Assembly: GCA_903959905.1 (NCBI GenBank)
Contig: CAJBYO010000084.1
Coordinates: 1-48,431 of the forward strand
DNA from: an uncultured Bacteroidales bacterium
GTDB taxonomy: Bacteria > Bacteroidota > Bacteroidia > Bacteroidales > FEN-979
Length of the DNA stretch: 48,431 nucleotides
Reading direction: 5' to 3'
Below are positions 15,917 to 24,194 of the stretch, in pieces. A program made the position numbers and the translations under genes. Position 1 is the first letter of the stretch. Every line of letters begins with the position of its first letter. Under the pieces are notes generated by a model. That model did not search any database and was not told the origin of the DNA. It saw only the letters and a program-made list of their open reading frames with translations.

Positions 15917-16301
15917 GCTTTATTTTGCGACACTGGCTGTTTTTTTTGCCGTTGACATGTTCTGGCTGGGAGTTGTATCCAGGGAATTTTACAAAAAACA
16001 GCTTGGGTTCCTCATGGCACCCGACATCAACTGGTATGCCGCACTCCTGTTCTATTTCCTCTTTATCGCCGGCATCCTTGTTTTTGTTGTCCTCCCGGGG
16101 CTGAAAGAAAACGATTTACCCATGACACTGGTGAAGGCCGCCCTGTTCGGGCTGATTACCTATGCCACCTACGACCTGACCAACCTGGCCACCATAAAAG
16201 CCTGGCCTTTGATCATCACTGTTGTTGACCTGGTATGGGGAATGGTGCTGACAACTGTCGTAAGCCTTGCCGGTTTCCTTATCGGCCGCTGGCTGGCCTG
16301 A
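15900..16301 (+). CDS. DUF2177 family membrane protein
   Basis: A 133-aa protein with four hydrophobic helices that matches DUF2177: an N-terminal FFAVDMFWLGVVSREFYKKQLG, a central FGLITYATYDLTNLATIKAWP, and a last helix LTTVVSLAGFLIGRWLA. Function unknown; this family is found as a stand-alone inner-membrane protein in many bacteria. It overlaps the previous gene by 17 bp, which suggests co-transcription. It converges with the acetyltransferase, with 38 bp between stops. Confidence 0.85.
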   Translation: MVYYIKLYFATLAVFFAVDMFWLGVVSREFYKKQLGFLMAPDINWYAALLFYFLFIAGILVFVVLPGLKENDLPMTLVKAALFGLITYATYDLTNLATIKAWPLIITVVDLVWGMVLTTVVSLAGFLIGRWLA

Positions 16302-16339
16302 AAAGAGGTTACCGGCCGGCATTCTTTTTCATGATACCA

Positions 16340-16771
16340 TCATAATGATGGGGAGAACTTCATCAGAAAATGATCAATTCCTGCTTCAGCAAAAAGGGGC
16401 CCCTCTTTTTTAAACCCGTTACGTTCGTAAAATGATACGGCCCTGAGTTGAGCATGCAGGTAGATCGTCTTTCCGGTTAACGCCACATCGTTGATAACCT
16501 CTTTCAGGATGACTTCGCCGAAACCGCGGTTGCGGAAAGGGGGCAAAACAGCAAAGCGCTCCAGTTTTATCCCTTTTTCTGTGTCCCGCCAGCGCGCAGT
16601 GGCAATGGGTTTTTCACCTAAAAAAAGCAGGTAATGGTGCGCCTCCTCCTCATGATCATATTCAAGTGTGGCTTCCACTCCCTGTTCTTCAACAAAAACT
16701 GATTTTCGGATGGAAAATGCTTTTTCAGCAAGCTCCTTATCTGTGAATTTGAATCTTTTTACAGTAACCAT
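16340..16771 (-). CDS. GNAT family N-acetyltransferase (ElaA/YjcF-like)
   Basis: A 143-aa GNAT acetyltransferase. The acetyl-CoA binding motif is PPFRNRGFGEVIL (R80-N-R-G-F-G85), preceded by the strand LERFAVLP; the C-terminal YERNGFKKEGPLF is also typical. The N-terminal RKSVFVEEQGVE resembles ElaA/YjcF-type acetyltransferases of unknown substrate. It is the last gene of a minus-strand run after the PHP phosphatase, with 94 bp between them. A small inverted repeat CCATCAT-A-ATGATGG (16337-16351) overlaps its stop codon. Confidence 0.88.
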   Translation of the reverse strand: MVTVKRFKFTDKELAEKAFSIRKSVFVEEQGVEATLEYDHEEEAHHYLLFLGEKPIATARWRDTEKGIKLERFAVLPPFRNRGFGEVILKEVINDVALTGKTIYLHAQLRAVSFYERNGFKKEGPLFAEAGIDHFLMKFSPSL

Positions 16772-16865
16772 GATCCATGTTTTAAATTAAAATATCACCG
16801 GAATTTATAAACTATTTCTGCAAGAAGGATGCGTAGGATTCACGAAGGAACAGTAACCGGAACCG

Positions 16866-17726
16866 CTACAGTGAAACCGTGGTCCATCCATTTGCCGTCA
16901 GTCTCATTATTTCACTGAAACCGAGGCCCAGGAGCGTCTTCCTGGTTTCAGCGAACAACATGGATACCTCGTGAGGTTTGTGTGCGTCAGAGCTGAGGAG
17001 AACGGGGATTTTAAGTTCGTGTATCTTCTTCAGGATGGCATCCCCGGGAAACAGGGAATCTGATCTTTTTTTATACACCCCGCGTGTATTTACCTCTACG
17101 ATAACTCCGCATTTCCTCACCAGGTCAAGGGTCTCATCCACAACTGAAAGATACCAGGGTTCTGTCTCGGAAAAAAAACGCCCGCGGTTGTGCATTTTGA
17201 TTTTGTCAAAGTGGCCGATGATGTCCATTTTGTTGCCGCTCATCATCTCATTGATCTGCCGGTAATAAGCCGTTACACCTTTGCGGATGTCGCCTCCGAA
17301 AAAGCGGTTCAGTCCCTCCTCGTATGTTGCCGGATCAGGCCCGTCAATAAACCAGAGATCATCAGGAGTACCGTTCCGGACAAGATGAACCGATCCGATC
17401 AGGTAATCAAGCGGATAATTCTCCCGGAAATAAGAAAATGAATGTCCGATGCCGGGAATATAATCCGCCTCCATCCCCAGGAAAACTTCCACCTGGCATT
17501 TGGCACCTGGCATTTGGCATTTATATTCTTCTTTCAGATCAATGATCGCCTCACAATACTTCCCCGTCTCCTCCTCCCTGAGCGCAAACGTATTCTCAAA
17601 CGGCAGCGGGGAATGATCTGAAAACCCCAGTGAAGTGAGCCCATTGCTGATGGCGGCCTCAATGTATTTTCCCGGTTGGTCTGACCCGTCGCTGAAGGTG
17701 GTGTGGGTGTGGAGGTTTTGTTGCAA
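16866..17726 (-). CDS. PHP-domain histidinol-phosphatase-like phosphoesterase
   Basis: A 286-aa PHP-superfamily metal-dependent phosphoesterase. Metal ligands are visible in HTHTTFSDG (6-14), FSDHSPLP (35-42), FLGMEADYIPG (82-92), IGHFDKI and LLSSDAHKPHEV near the C-terminus. In histidine biosynthesis such enzymes hydrolyse histidinol phosphate; that exact role is unproven because no his genes are nearby. The start is TTG: the HTHT metal motif begins five residues later and no in-frame ATG lies upstream. Residues 69-80 (KCQMPGAKCQVE) are encoded by a short tandem repeat with 7-bp units and look like an insertion in a loop. Confidence 0.86.
   Translation of the reverse strand: MQQNLHTHTTFSDGSDQPGKYIEAAISNGLTSLGFSDHSPLPFENTFALREEETGKYCEAIIDLKEEYKCQMPGAKCQVEVFLGMEADYIPGIGHSFSYFRENYPLDYLIGSVHLVRNGTPDDLWFIDGPDPATYEEGLNRFFGGDIRKGVTAYYRQINEMMSGNKMDIIGHFDKIKMHNRGRFFSETEPWYLSVVDETLDLVRKCGVIVEVNTRGVYKKRSDSLFPGDAILKKIHELKIPVLLSSDAHKPHEVSMLFAETRKTLLGLGFSEIMRLTANGWTTVSL
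17491..17522 (-). repeat. 7-bp tandem array GCCARRT inside the PHP gene
   Basis: On the coding strand the units alternate GCCAAAT, GCCAGGT, GCCAAAT, GCCAGGT, varying only by A/G at two positions. It is translated in frame and resembles the intergenic 7-9-bp arrays elsewhere in the window. Confidence 0.75.
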
Positions 17727-17777
17727 GTTGAGGGAATATTGAATATTGATGAACGAATTTTGAACTTTGAATTTGTG

Positions 17778-19013
17778 CTACTTTGCAGGGATTATTTTGT
17801 AGACTTTGTCGGCACGGCGCAGGAAGGTATCCACAGAAATGCTGCAGCGCTCGCCCTTTACTGTCTTTTTCACCGGCTCCAGGTCAACACGGATTTCGTC
17901 AAGTTTCAGTTCCACAGATCCGGTTGTCGGCCCCTGGATATAAACACTGTCGCCGGGTTTGAGGAATCCCGATTCCATCTTGATCTCCCCCACTTTCAGC
18001 TTTGTAAAATAGTTTGTGACTTTCCCGACATATTCCTTGGCCTGTGTGGCAACAGACCCATGCTGCTCAGCCCATTCGCCCATTTTCTTTCCCAGGTAAT
18101 AACCATCCCAGAAACCGCGGTTATAAACAGTTTTCAGCCGTTCAGTCCAGTTTTCAATCTTTTCCCCGGTAAAGGTTCCTGCAAGCACTGCATCGGCGGC
18201 CTCGCGGTAACAGGAAACAACGGTTTTAACATACTCCGGACTGCGTCCGCGGCCTTCAATTTTAAGCACAGAAACACCCGCCCCTAAGATTTTATCCAGA
18301 AAACCGATGGTGCAAAGATCTTTCGGCGACATGATATACTCATTGTCAATCTCCAGTTCATTGCCGGTATCGGTATCGGTCACTTTGTATGGCCTGCGGC
18401 AAAGCTGAACGCAGGCGCCCCTGTTTGCTGATGAATTATAGTGGTCGAGGCTCAGGTAGCATTTGCCGGAAACAGCCATGCACAAAGCGCCATGGGCAAA
18501 AACCTCGATTTGAACCGGTTTTCCCCCGGGCCCTTTGATTTTATGCCGTTTAATCGCTTTTGTGATGGAAGAAACCTGCTCCAGGCTTAATTCCCTGGCA
18601 GTCACCATTACGTCGGCCACCTGCGACCAGTATTTTACTGCTTCCAGGTTGGTGATGTTTGTCTGGGTCGACATGTGCACAGGCATCTCAACCGACCTTG
18701 CATATTGAATTACCGCGTGATCAGAGGCGATAATTGCGGTGATGCCGTTTTTCTTCGCCGAATTGATCACCCGCTTCATCTCTTTTACCTCCTTGTCAAA
18801 AATGACCGTGTTCATGGTGAGGTAACTCTTCATGTTGTTTTTTCGGCAGATGCGCGAAATTTTGACCAGGTCGTTCAGGGTGAAATTTACGGAGGACCTG
18901 GCCCGCATGTTGAGGATGCCAACCCCGAAATATACTGAATCAGCTCCTGCCTCAATGGCGGCCATCAACGATTCCCATGAGCCGACAGGGGCGGTTACTT
19001 CGATTTTTTGCAC
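17778..19013 (-). CDS. U32 family peptidase
   Basis: A 411-aa U32 peptidase/hydroxylase-family protein. The U32 signature EVFAHGALCMAVSGKCYLS lies in the middle; the N-terminal half is a TIM-barrel-like domain (IEVTAPVGSWESLMAAIEAG, ADSVYFGVG), and conserved cysteines follow in GACVQLCRRPYKV. Relatives act in collagen degradation, tRNA hydroxylation (TrhP) or ubiquinone hydroxylation; tRNA modification is a plausible housekeeping role. The start is taken as GTG at 19013 because it follows a TACCTTTGC box by about 15 bp; the longer in-frame version (to 19184) would translate the repeat array as a Pro/Ser/Cys-rich leader. It is followed by PHP and GNAT genes on the same strand. Confidence 0.9.
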   Translation of the reverse strand: MQKIEVTAPVGSWESLMAAIEAGADSVYFGVGILNMRARSSVNFTLNDLVKISRICRKNNMKSYLTMNTVIFDKEVKEMKRVINSAKKNGITAIIASDHAVIQYARSVEMPVHMSTQTNITNLEAVKYWSQVADVMVTARELSLEQVSSITKAIKRHKIKGPGGKPVQIEVFAHGALCMAVSGKCYLSLDHYNSSANRGACVQLCRRPYKVTDTDTGNELEIDNEYIMSPKDLCTIGFLDKILGAGVSVLKIEGRGRSPEYVKTVVSCYREAADAVLAGTFTGEKIENWTERLKTVYNRGFWDGYYLGKKMGEWAEQHGSVATQAKEYVGKVTNYFTKLKVGEIKMESGFLKPGDSVYIQGPTTGSVELKLDEIRVDLEPVKKTVKGERCSISVDTFLRRADKVYKIIPAK

Positions 19014-19028
19014 GTGGATTTTTTTTTG

Positions 19029-19036
19029 CAAAGGTA
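19029..19036 (-). promoter_or_regulatory. -7 promoter box of the U32 gene (TACCTTTG)
   Basis: On the minus strand TACCTTTG, followed by C, lies 15 bp before the GTG start. The identical 9-mer TACCTTTGC stands before aspS and before the YCII gene. No -33 TTG is evident, and a repeat array begins about 27 bp upstream. Confidence 0.6.
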
Positions 19037-19062
19037 GGGAATGTTGGGGAAATGCGGGGAGC

Positions 19063-19238
19063 GGGTGGATGGGCGGACGGGTGGACAAGCGGACAAGTGG
19101 ACAAGCGGACGGGTGGACGGGCGGACAAGCGGACAAGTGGACAAGCGGACAAGCGGACGAGCGGACGGGCGGACGGGCGGACAAGCGGACAAGCGGACGG
19201 GCGGACGGGTGGACGGGCGGACGGGTGGACGGGTGGAC
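19063..19238 (+). repeat. 8-bp array RRGYGGAC, 22 units
   Basis: Exactly 22 back-to-back 8-bp units. GGAC is invariant except in the first unit (GGAT). The first two bases are nearly always GG or AA (one GA) and the fourth is C or T, so all variation is by transitions. It lies upstream of the U32 promoter, in the gap after the pabA stop. All six frames stay open across it, producing spurious ORFs. Confidence 0.92.
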
Positions 19239-19246
19239 AGCGGGGT

Positions 19247-19837
19247 TCAGGAGGAGAGCCAGTTTATTATCATTTTTTTTCCGAGGGGGGTCATGATTGA
19301 TTCGGGGTGGAACTGGACACCTGTGATGGGGAGTGTTTTATGGGACAGGGCCATGATGGTGCCGTCGGGGGTGATTGCCAGGGTTTCCAGGCAGGTGGGG
19401 AGGGTATCGGGATTTACAGCCCATGAGTGGTAAAGCCCGACCTCGGTGTTATCCGGAATATTCCGGAAGAATGGATGGCCCTGGTTGAGTATGCTCAATT
19501 TCCGGGGCTGGCCGTGCACCACAGTAGGCAGGTTCATGAGTGTGCCGCCAAAATGGATGGCAATGGCCTGCATGCCGAGACAAACGCCCAGGATGGAAAT
19601 AGTCTTACCCCTGTCAACCCGTATCTTTTCAACGGCCCGCAGGACGTCAAACATGGCCGGCTGTTCTTCAGGCAATCCCGGGCCGGGAGAGAAAATCACC
19701 CGGTCATACCTGATCAAATCACTGATTGCAAGGTTTTCAGGATTGACGATTTTAACATTAACTTTGCCCGTTGAACGCAACAGCTCCACCAGGTTCCAGG
19801 TAAATGAATCGTGGTTATCAAGCAGGAGGAGAGACAT
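19247..19837 (-). CDS. pabA: Glutamine amidotransferase of aminodeoxychorismate/anthranilate synthase (component II)
   Basis: A 196-aa class I glutamine amidotransferase. It releases ammonia from glutamine for the chorismate-aminating partner. The catalytic triad is visible: Cys86 in GVCLGMQAI, and His177 and Glu179 in GVQFHPES. The N-terminal LDNHDSFTWNLV and SPGPGLPEEQP are typical of TrpG/PabA. It is divergent from pabB-pabC, whose products use the ammonia, so p-aminobenzoate (folate) synthesis is the best assignment; the protein may also serve tryptophan synthesis. A TATATTTG box lies on its strand at 19878-19871. It is flanked by the same 8-bp repeat in opposite orientations. Confidence 0.9.
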   Translation of the reverse strand: MSLLLLDNHDSFTWNLVELLRSTGKVNVKIVNPENLAISDLIRYDRVIFSPGPGLPEEQPAMFDVLRAVEKIRVDRGKTISILGVCLGMQAIAIHFGGTLMNLPTVVHGQPRKLSILNQGHPFFRNIPDNTEVGLYHSWAVNPDTLPTCLETLAITPDGTIMALSHKTLPITGVQFHPESIMTPLGKKMIINWLSS

Positions 19838-19870
19838 TTTTGGTAATTACGAATGACGATTGACGAATTA

Positions 19871-19878
19871 CAAATATA
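19871..19878 (-). promoter_or_regulatory. -7 promoter box of pabA (TATATTTG)
   Basis: On the minus strand TATATTTG, 33 bp upstream of the pabA ATG. The leader includes short GACGAATTACGAATGACG-type repeats. Confidence 0.5.
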
Positions 19879-19912
19879 GTGCTGCTTATACAAAGGAAAA
19901 AATTTTAGTTAT

Positions 19913-19976
19913 GTCCGCCCGTCCGCTCGTCCGCCCGTCCGCCTGTCCACCTGTCCGCTCGTCCGCCTGTCCACCC
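19913..19976 (-). repeat. 8-bp array, 8 units, inverted relative to 19063-19238
   Basis: Eight perfect-phase units of GTCCRCYY on the plus strand, i.e. RRGYGGAC on the minus strand. It is the same unit as at 19063-19238 but in the opposite orientation. The array ends 22 bp before the pabB start, after which an in-frame TAA blocks any N-terminal extension of PabB. Confidence 0.92.
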
Positions 19977-19998
19977 CCATCCATCTAACCCCCACCCG

Positions 19999-20973
19999 AT
20001 GCTCCACTCCCATACCGAAATAATCAACAAAATCAATCACTTTTCTGTACGGAATGAGGCATTTTTTTTCATCATCGATTTCTCCGGTGAAAATGGGTTT
20101 GTGATCACTCAGGATGAAGCTGATAATATTGGTATTTTACATAATTTCTATGGCGGTGAAAACCATGTAAATAATTTAATAAAATCATCCCTTAAGTTTG
20201 ATTTTATTCCTGTTGATATATTAACCTATAAAAATGCCTTTGAAAAGGTTGCATATCATCTTCAAAGGGGGGATACCTACCTTCTTAATCTGACTTTTCC
20301 CACACCGTTACAAACCAACCTTTCCCTGTCAGAAATTTATCATCTCAGCAATGCGCCCTTTAAACTCCTTGTTCCGGGTCATTTCGTGGTTTTTTCCCCT
20401 GAGGTCTTTATTACCGTCCGTGATTCAATGATATTCAGCCATCCCATGAAGGGGACCATTGACGGAACCATCCCGGGCGCCGAACAGAAACTGCTGGCGG
20501 ATGAGAAAGAACTTTTTGAACACAACACCATCGTTGACTTGATCCGCAACGACCTCTCCATGGTTTCTACCAATGTAAAGGTCTCCCGGTTCCGGTATAT
20601 CGACCGGATTCACACCAACCGCGGTGACCTTCTCCAGGCAAGTTCAGAAATCACAGGGGAGCTCCCTGACGGGTACCAGTCAAGGTTAGGGAACATATTG
20701 TACACGCTGCTCCCGGCCGGTTCCGTAACCGGGGCACCAAAAGAAAAAACGGTTGAAATTATCAGGGAAGCTGAGACATACGACCGCGGATTTTATACCG
20801 GGATATTTGGCTTTTATGACGGAAAATCACTCTCCTCGGCTGTATCAATCCGATTTATAGAGCAAACAAATGATGGACTGGTTTTTAAAAGCGGAGGAGG
20901 GATTACCGCACTGAGTGATATGGAAAGTGAGTACCTTGAAATGCTGAAAAAGATCTATGTGCCTGTTATTTGA
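19999..20973 (+). CDS. pabB: Aminodeoxychorismate synthase component I, short form
   Basis: A 324-aa chorismate-binding enzyme of the PabB/TrpE family, aminating chorismate to 4-amino-4-deoxychorismate. Conserved segments are FSHPMKGTIDGTIPGA, DLIRNDLSMVS, LLQASSEITGEL, GSVTGAPKEKT and FKSGGGITALSD. At 324 aa it lacks most of the N-terminal domain seen in full-length PabB (about 450 aa); only a short N-terminal segment precedes the catalytic core. The 5' part of the gene is AT-richer than its neighbours. It overlaps pabC by 17 bp, so the two are translated together. Assignment to PABA rather than anthranilate rests on the pabC neighbour. Confidence 0.9.
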   Translation: MLHSHTEIINKINHFSVRNEAFFFIIDFSGENGFVITQDEADNIGILHNFYGGENHVNNLIKSSLKFDFIPVDILTYKNAFEKVAYHLQRGDTYLLNLTFPTPLQTNLSLSEIYHLSNAPFKLLVPGHFVVFSPEVFITVRDSMIFSHPMKGTIDGTIPGAEQKLLADEKELFEHNTIVDLIRNDLSMVSTNVKVSRFRYIDRIHTNRGDLLQASSEITGELPDGYQSRLGNILYTLLPAGSVTGAPKEKTVEIIREAETYDRGFYTGIFGFYDGKSLSSAVSIRFIEQTNDGLVFKSGGGITALSDMESEYLEMLKKIYVPVI

Positions 20974-21562
20974 AACAATCCGGATATCGGATGGAGTGCC
21001 ACAGTACCTGAGATGGCATGAGCAACGGATGGAATCTGCCCTGAACGAAATATGGGGAGATTCTTTACCCGTAAACCTGGATAACATCATCAGGGTTCCT
21101 TCGGAATTTTCACGCGGGGTTGCCCGTTGCAACATACAATACGGTCCCGGAATTAAACAGGTCACGTTCCTGCCTTATGAAAAGCGCGTCATCCGGTCAC
21201 TGAAAACAGTCATCAGTCCCGACATTGATTATCACCTGAAGTACACCGACCGCTCGCACCTCGATATATTGCTGAACCAACGTGGCAGTTGCGACGATAT
21301 CATCATCGTGAAAAACGGACTGGTAACAGATACATCCATGTCAAACCTTGCTTTTTTTGACGGAAAGCAATGGTTTACACCGGCTGAGCCGTTGCTTCAC
21401 GGAACATGCAGAAACAGGCTGCTGGCAGAAGGACAGATTGCAACGATGGAGATTCATTTAACTGATCTTCCTGACTTTTTCGGGTGCACACTGATCAATG
21501 CCATGCGCGATCTGCAGGAGGAAGAGATGATCCCGGTTTCAAATATATTTCCTCCGGGTTAG
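20957..21562 (+). CDS. pabC: Aminotransferase class IV, probable aminodeoxychorismate lyase
   Basis: A 201-aa fold-type IV PLP enzyme. It would split aminodeoxychorismate into p-aminobenzoate and pyruvate. Lys95 in HLKYTDRSHL is the likely Schiff-base lysine; the cofactor-binding segment IIIVKNGLVTDTSMSNLAF follows. It is short for the family (usually about 250-280 aa), mainly through a compact N-terminal domain. The ATG lies inside the end of pabB (17-bp overlap). The neighbourhood supports PabC over a branched-chain aminotransferase. Confidence 0.85.
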   Translation: MCLLFETIRISDGVPQYLRWHEQRMESALNEIWGDSLPVNLDNIIRVPSEFSRGVARCNIQYGPGIKQVTFLPYEKRVIRSLKTVISPDIDYHLKYTDRSHLDILLNQRGSCDDIIIVKNGLVTDTSMSNLAFFDGKQWFTPAEPLLHGTCRNRLLAEGQIATMEIHLTDLPDFFGCTLINAMRDLQEEEMIPVSNIFPPG

Positions 21563-21581
21563 GGATCTTCAGAAAAACAAC

Positions 21582-21589
21582 TATTTTTG
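21582..21589 (+). promoter_or_regulatory. -7 promoter box (TATTTTTG) of the small lipoprotein
   Basis: TATTTTTG followed by C, 13 bp before the ATG. It matches TAnnTTTG(C). A run of A follows, as in several other leaders here. Confidence 0.55.
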
Positions 21590-21602
21590 CGAAAAAAGCC
21601 CT

Positions 21603-21983
21603 ATGAAAATCAACGGTATCCTGTGTTTGGTCCTTATTGCCGGAATAATTGGTGTTTCCGGATGCAAAAGCGAAGACAAAGCCCTGAAACAGGAGGCTAA
21701 AACCATTGCTGATGCGATGTGCAAAAGCATTGGGGTGATGAATGAATTAAAGAAAACTGATCCGGCCGATTCCGTCACGGTAAACCGCCTGCAGCAGGAA
21801 TACCAGATTGTCCAGTCGGAATTGATGGGGCTTTATGACGAGTTCAGGGCAAAGCATGAAAAAACGCCTCCAACAGAAGCATTCAACAATGAGTTCAGAA
21901 AATACCTGAACGAATCAATGCTTGATTGTAAAAACCTGTCAAAAGAAGAAAGAGAGACCTTTGAGAAGGGTATGAAGCAGTAA
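21603..21983 (+). CDS. Small lipoprotein of unknown function
   Basis: A 126-aa probable lipoprotein. The signal peptide (1-20) ends in the lipobox GVSG-Cys21. The mature part is highly charged and helical (about 25-126), with heptad-like stretches around VNRLQQEYQIVQSELMGLYDEF, so it may form a small helical bundle. Two cysteines (40 and 109) might pair. No family was recognised. It has its own promoter box and converges with aspS, 11 bp between stops. Confidence 0.78.
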   Translation: MKINGILCLVLIAGIIGVSGCKSEDKALKQEAKTIADAMCKSIGVMNELKKTDPADSVTVNRLQQEYQIVQSELMGLYDEFRAKHEKTPPTEAFNNEFRKYLNESMLDCKNLSKEERETFEKGMKQ

Positions 21984-21994
21984 AAGAATCTGCA

Positions 21995-23737
21995 CTATAC
22001 TTTTCTGATTCCCAGCTCCTTAAATTGCTCCTCCTTGATGGCCGACGGTGAGTCAATCATGACATCGCGACCCGAGTTGTTCTTGGGGAATGCGATGTAA
22101 TCGCGGATGGAGTCGCCACCGCCAAAGATGGTTGACCAGCGGTCAAAACCAAAGGCAATGCCTCCGTGGGGCGGGGCGCCGAATTCAAAGGCGTTCATCA
22201 GGAACCCGAACTGATCGGCCGCATCTTCATCGGTAAACCCGAGGATGGAGAACATTTTCTTTTGCAACTCCTTGTTGTGAATACGGATGGAACCGCCGCC
22301 GATCTCGGTGCCATTGATGACAAGGTCGTACGCGTTGGCACGCACTGCCGCGGCATCTGTGTCAAGCAAGGCAATATCTTCCGGTTTAGGCGAGGTAAAA
22401 GGATGGTGTTTTGCATAGAAACGACGGGTCTCCTCATCCCATTCGAGCAGGGGGAAATCAACCACCCATAAGGGTTTGAAGACACCGGGCTGCATCAGGT
22501 TCATCCGTTTTCCCATCTCCAGGCGCAAGGTGCCAAGGGCTGTTCGTGTTTTCTCTTCCTTACCGGCAAGGATCAGTACCAGGTCGCCGGGAGATGCATT
22601 GAATGCTGCCACGATAGCCGACAGGTCATCAGGGGTATAAAATTTATCCACAGATGACTTGATGCTTCCGTCGGCACCCACACGGATGTAAACCAGTCCG
22701 GATGCGCCAACCTGTGGCTTTTTCACAAAGTCGGTCAGTTCATCAAGCTGTTTCCTTGAATATTCACTGCAGCCGGTGGCGTTGATACCCACAACCAGTT
22801 CAGCATCGTCAAACACTTTGAAGTTCTTTCCTTTCACGAGGCCGTTGATTTCGGTGAAAGTCATCCCAAAGCGGATATCCGGTTTGTCGGACCCGTAGTT
22901 TTTCATGGCATGATCGTACGACATCCTGGGGAAATCTCCCGTTTCAATGTCAAGAACCGACTTAAACAGGTGCCTGGCAAGTCCTTCAAAGGTGTTGAGG
23001 ATATCCTCCTGGGTCACGAAAGCCATTTCACAGTCAATCTGGGTGAACTCAGGCTGGCGGTCGGCACGGAGGTCTTCATCGCGGAAGCAGCGAACGATCT
23101 GGAAATAGCGGTCGTAACCGGCAACCATGAGCAATTGCTTAAATGTTTGAGGCGACTGTGGCAAGGCATAAAACTGGCCCTGGTTCATCCGGGACGGAAC
23201 AACAAAATCGCGTGCCCCTTCCGGCGTGGATTTGATCAGGTAAGGTGTTTCTATTTCGAGGAATTTCTGGCCATTCAGATAGTTCCTGGTTTCAATGCCC
23301 ATTTTGTGGCGGAGCTCCAGGTTTCTGCGGTTCACACCGCGACGGAGGTCAAGATACCTGTATTTCATACGGAGCTCTTCTCCGCCATCGGTATTGTCTT
23401 CAATGGTAAAGGGAGGTGTTTTTGACACATTGAGGACGGTCAGTTTGTCGACGAGGATCTCCACATCCCCGGTGGCCATTTTAGGGTTTTTATTGCTTCT
23501 TTCAGCCACTTTTCCCGTGGCAGAGATAACAAATTCGCGGCCCAGCTTTCGTGCTTCCATGCAGAGCGCACTGTTAACTTCAAGGTTGAATACCAGCTGC
23601 GTAATGCCGTAGCGGTCGCGCAGGTCGATAAAGGTGAGGCCGCCCATGTCGCGGGAGCGCTGGAGCCATCCGGATAAGGTTACTTCCTGGCCAACGTGGG
23701 CCATGTTCAGTTCGCCGCAGGTGTGAGTTCGGAGCAT
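21995..23737 (-). CDS. aspS: Aspartyl-tRNA synthetase
   Basis: A 580-aa class IIb bacterial-type aspartyl-tRNA synthetase; it charges tRNA-Asp (and tRNA-Asn in organisms with the non-discriminating form). The N-terminal OB-fold (about 1-105) contains [23 protein letters not shown]. Motif 2 is [18 protein letters not shown] and motif 3 is [15 protein letters not shown]; the GAD insertion between them marks the bacterial form. Length is typical. A TACCTTTGC promoter box lies 24 bp before the start, with a 7-bp repeat array directly upstream of it. Whether it is discriminating cannot be told here. Confidence 0.97.
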   Translation of the reverse strand: MLRTHTCGELNMAHVGQEVTLSGWLQRSRDMGGLTFIDLRDRYGITQLVFNLEVNSALCMEARKLGREFVISATGKVAERSNKNPKMATGDVEILVDKLTVLNVSKTPPFTIEDNTDGGEELRMKYRYLDLRRGVNRRNLELRHKMGIETRNYLNGQKFLEIETPYLIKSTPEGARDFVVPSRMNQGQFYALPQSPQTFKQLLMVAGYDRYFQIVRCFRDEDLRADRQPEFTQIDCEMAFVTQEDILNTFEGLARHLFKSVLDIETGDFPRMSYDHAMKNYGSDKPDIRFGMTFTEINGLVKGKNFKVFDDAELVVGINATGCSEYSRKQLDELTDFVKKPQVGASGLVYIRVGADGSIKSSVDKFYTPDDLSAIVAAFNASPGDLVLILAGKEEKTRTALGTLRLEMGKRMNLMQPGVFKPLWVVDFPLLEWDEETRRFYAKHHPFTSPKPEDIALLDTDAAAVRANAYDLVINGTEIGGGSIRIHNKELQKKMFSILGFTDEDAADQFGFLMNAFEFGAPPHGGIAFGFDRWSTIFGGGDSIRDYIAFPKNNSGRDVMIDSPSAIKEEQFKELGIRKV

Positions 23738-23760
23738 TTTGTTCAGAATTTAATGGGGTG

Positions 23761-23768
23761 CAAAGGTA
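23761..23768 (-). promoter_or_regulatory. -7 promoter box of aspS (TACCTTTG)
   Basis: On the minus strand TACCTTTG, followed by C, 24 bp before the ATG. It is identical to the boxes of the U32 and YCII genes. Confidence 0.65.
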
Positions 23769-23789
23769 GGAGGAATTTGTGAATTTTAC

Positions 23790-23969
23790 GTGACGCGTGA
23801 CAGGTGACGCGTGACAGGTGACAGGTGACGCGTGACAGGTGACGCGTGACAGGTGACAGGTGACGCGTGACAGGTGACGAATGACGAATGACGAATGACG
23901 CGTGACAGGTGACAGGTGACGCGTGACAGGTGACGAATGACGAATGACGAATGACGAGTGACGAGTGAG
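23790..23969. repeat. 7-bp tandem array GTGACRS / AATGACG, about 25 units
   Basis: Units GTGACGC and GTGACAG alternate irregularly, interrupted by runs of AATGACG. The array begins about 20 bp upstream of the aspS -7 box. On the minus strand it can be read as Ser/Pro/Val/Thr/Arg/His-rich sequence; this is not accepted as coding. From 23970 to 24194 there is only the leader of the following lipoprotein gene. Confidence 0.9.
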
Positions 23970-24194
23970 GAATGGGGGGAATTGAGGCAACAATGGAGAT
24001 CTTAAGGGATTTTTGGGAAATTCTGCAAACGGGGGAGTGTCAGCAGGCGGTTTTAGGATTTTTTGCAAATGATGTGGAATATTGAGCATTTAATTGGATT
24101 TTTTGCAAAATCGGGACGTACCTTCGTGAAAACCAGTTTTGAACTTCCCGGTTCCGGATATAATTTCGTTGCCGGACCAATAAAATCAACAATT

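Noticed and set aside
19041..19433. Several overlapping frames of 65-154 aa in both strands across the 8-bp array
   Set aside because: The 8-bp repeat lacks stops in all frames; products are low-complexity repeats without start signals or homology-like features.
23790..23969. CRISPR array
   Set aside because: The unit is 7 bp without spacers of constant length, and no cas gene is in the window.
24063..24194. Upstream ATG extending the strand-repeat lipoprotein by 44 residues
   Set aside because: The extension would bury the signal peptide; the ATG at 24195 gives a normal lipoprotein leader.
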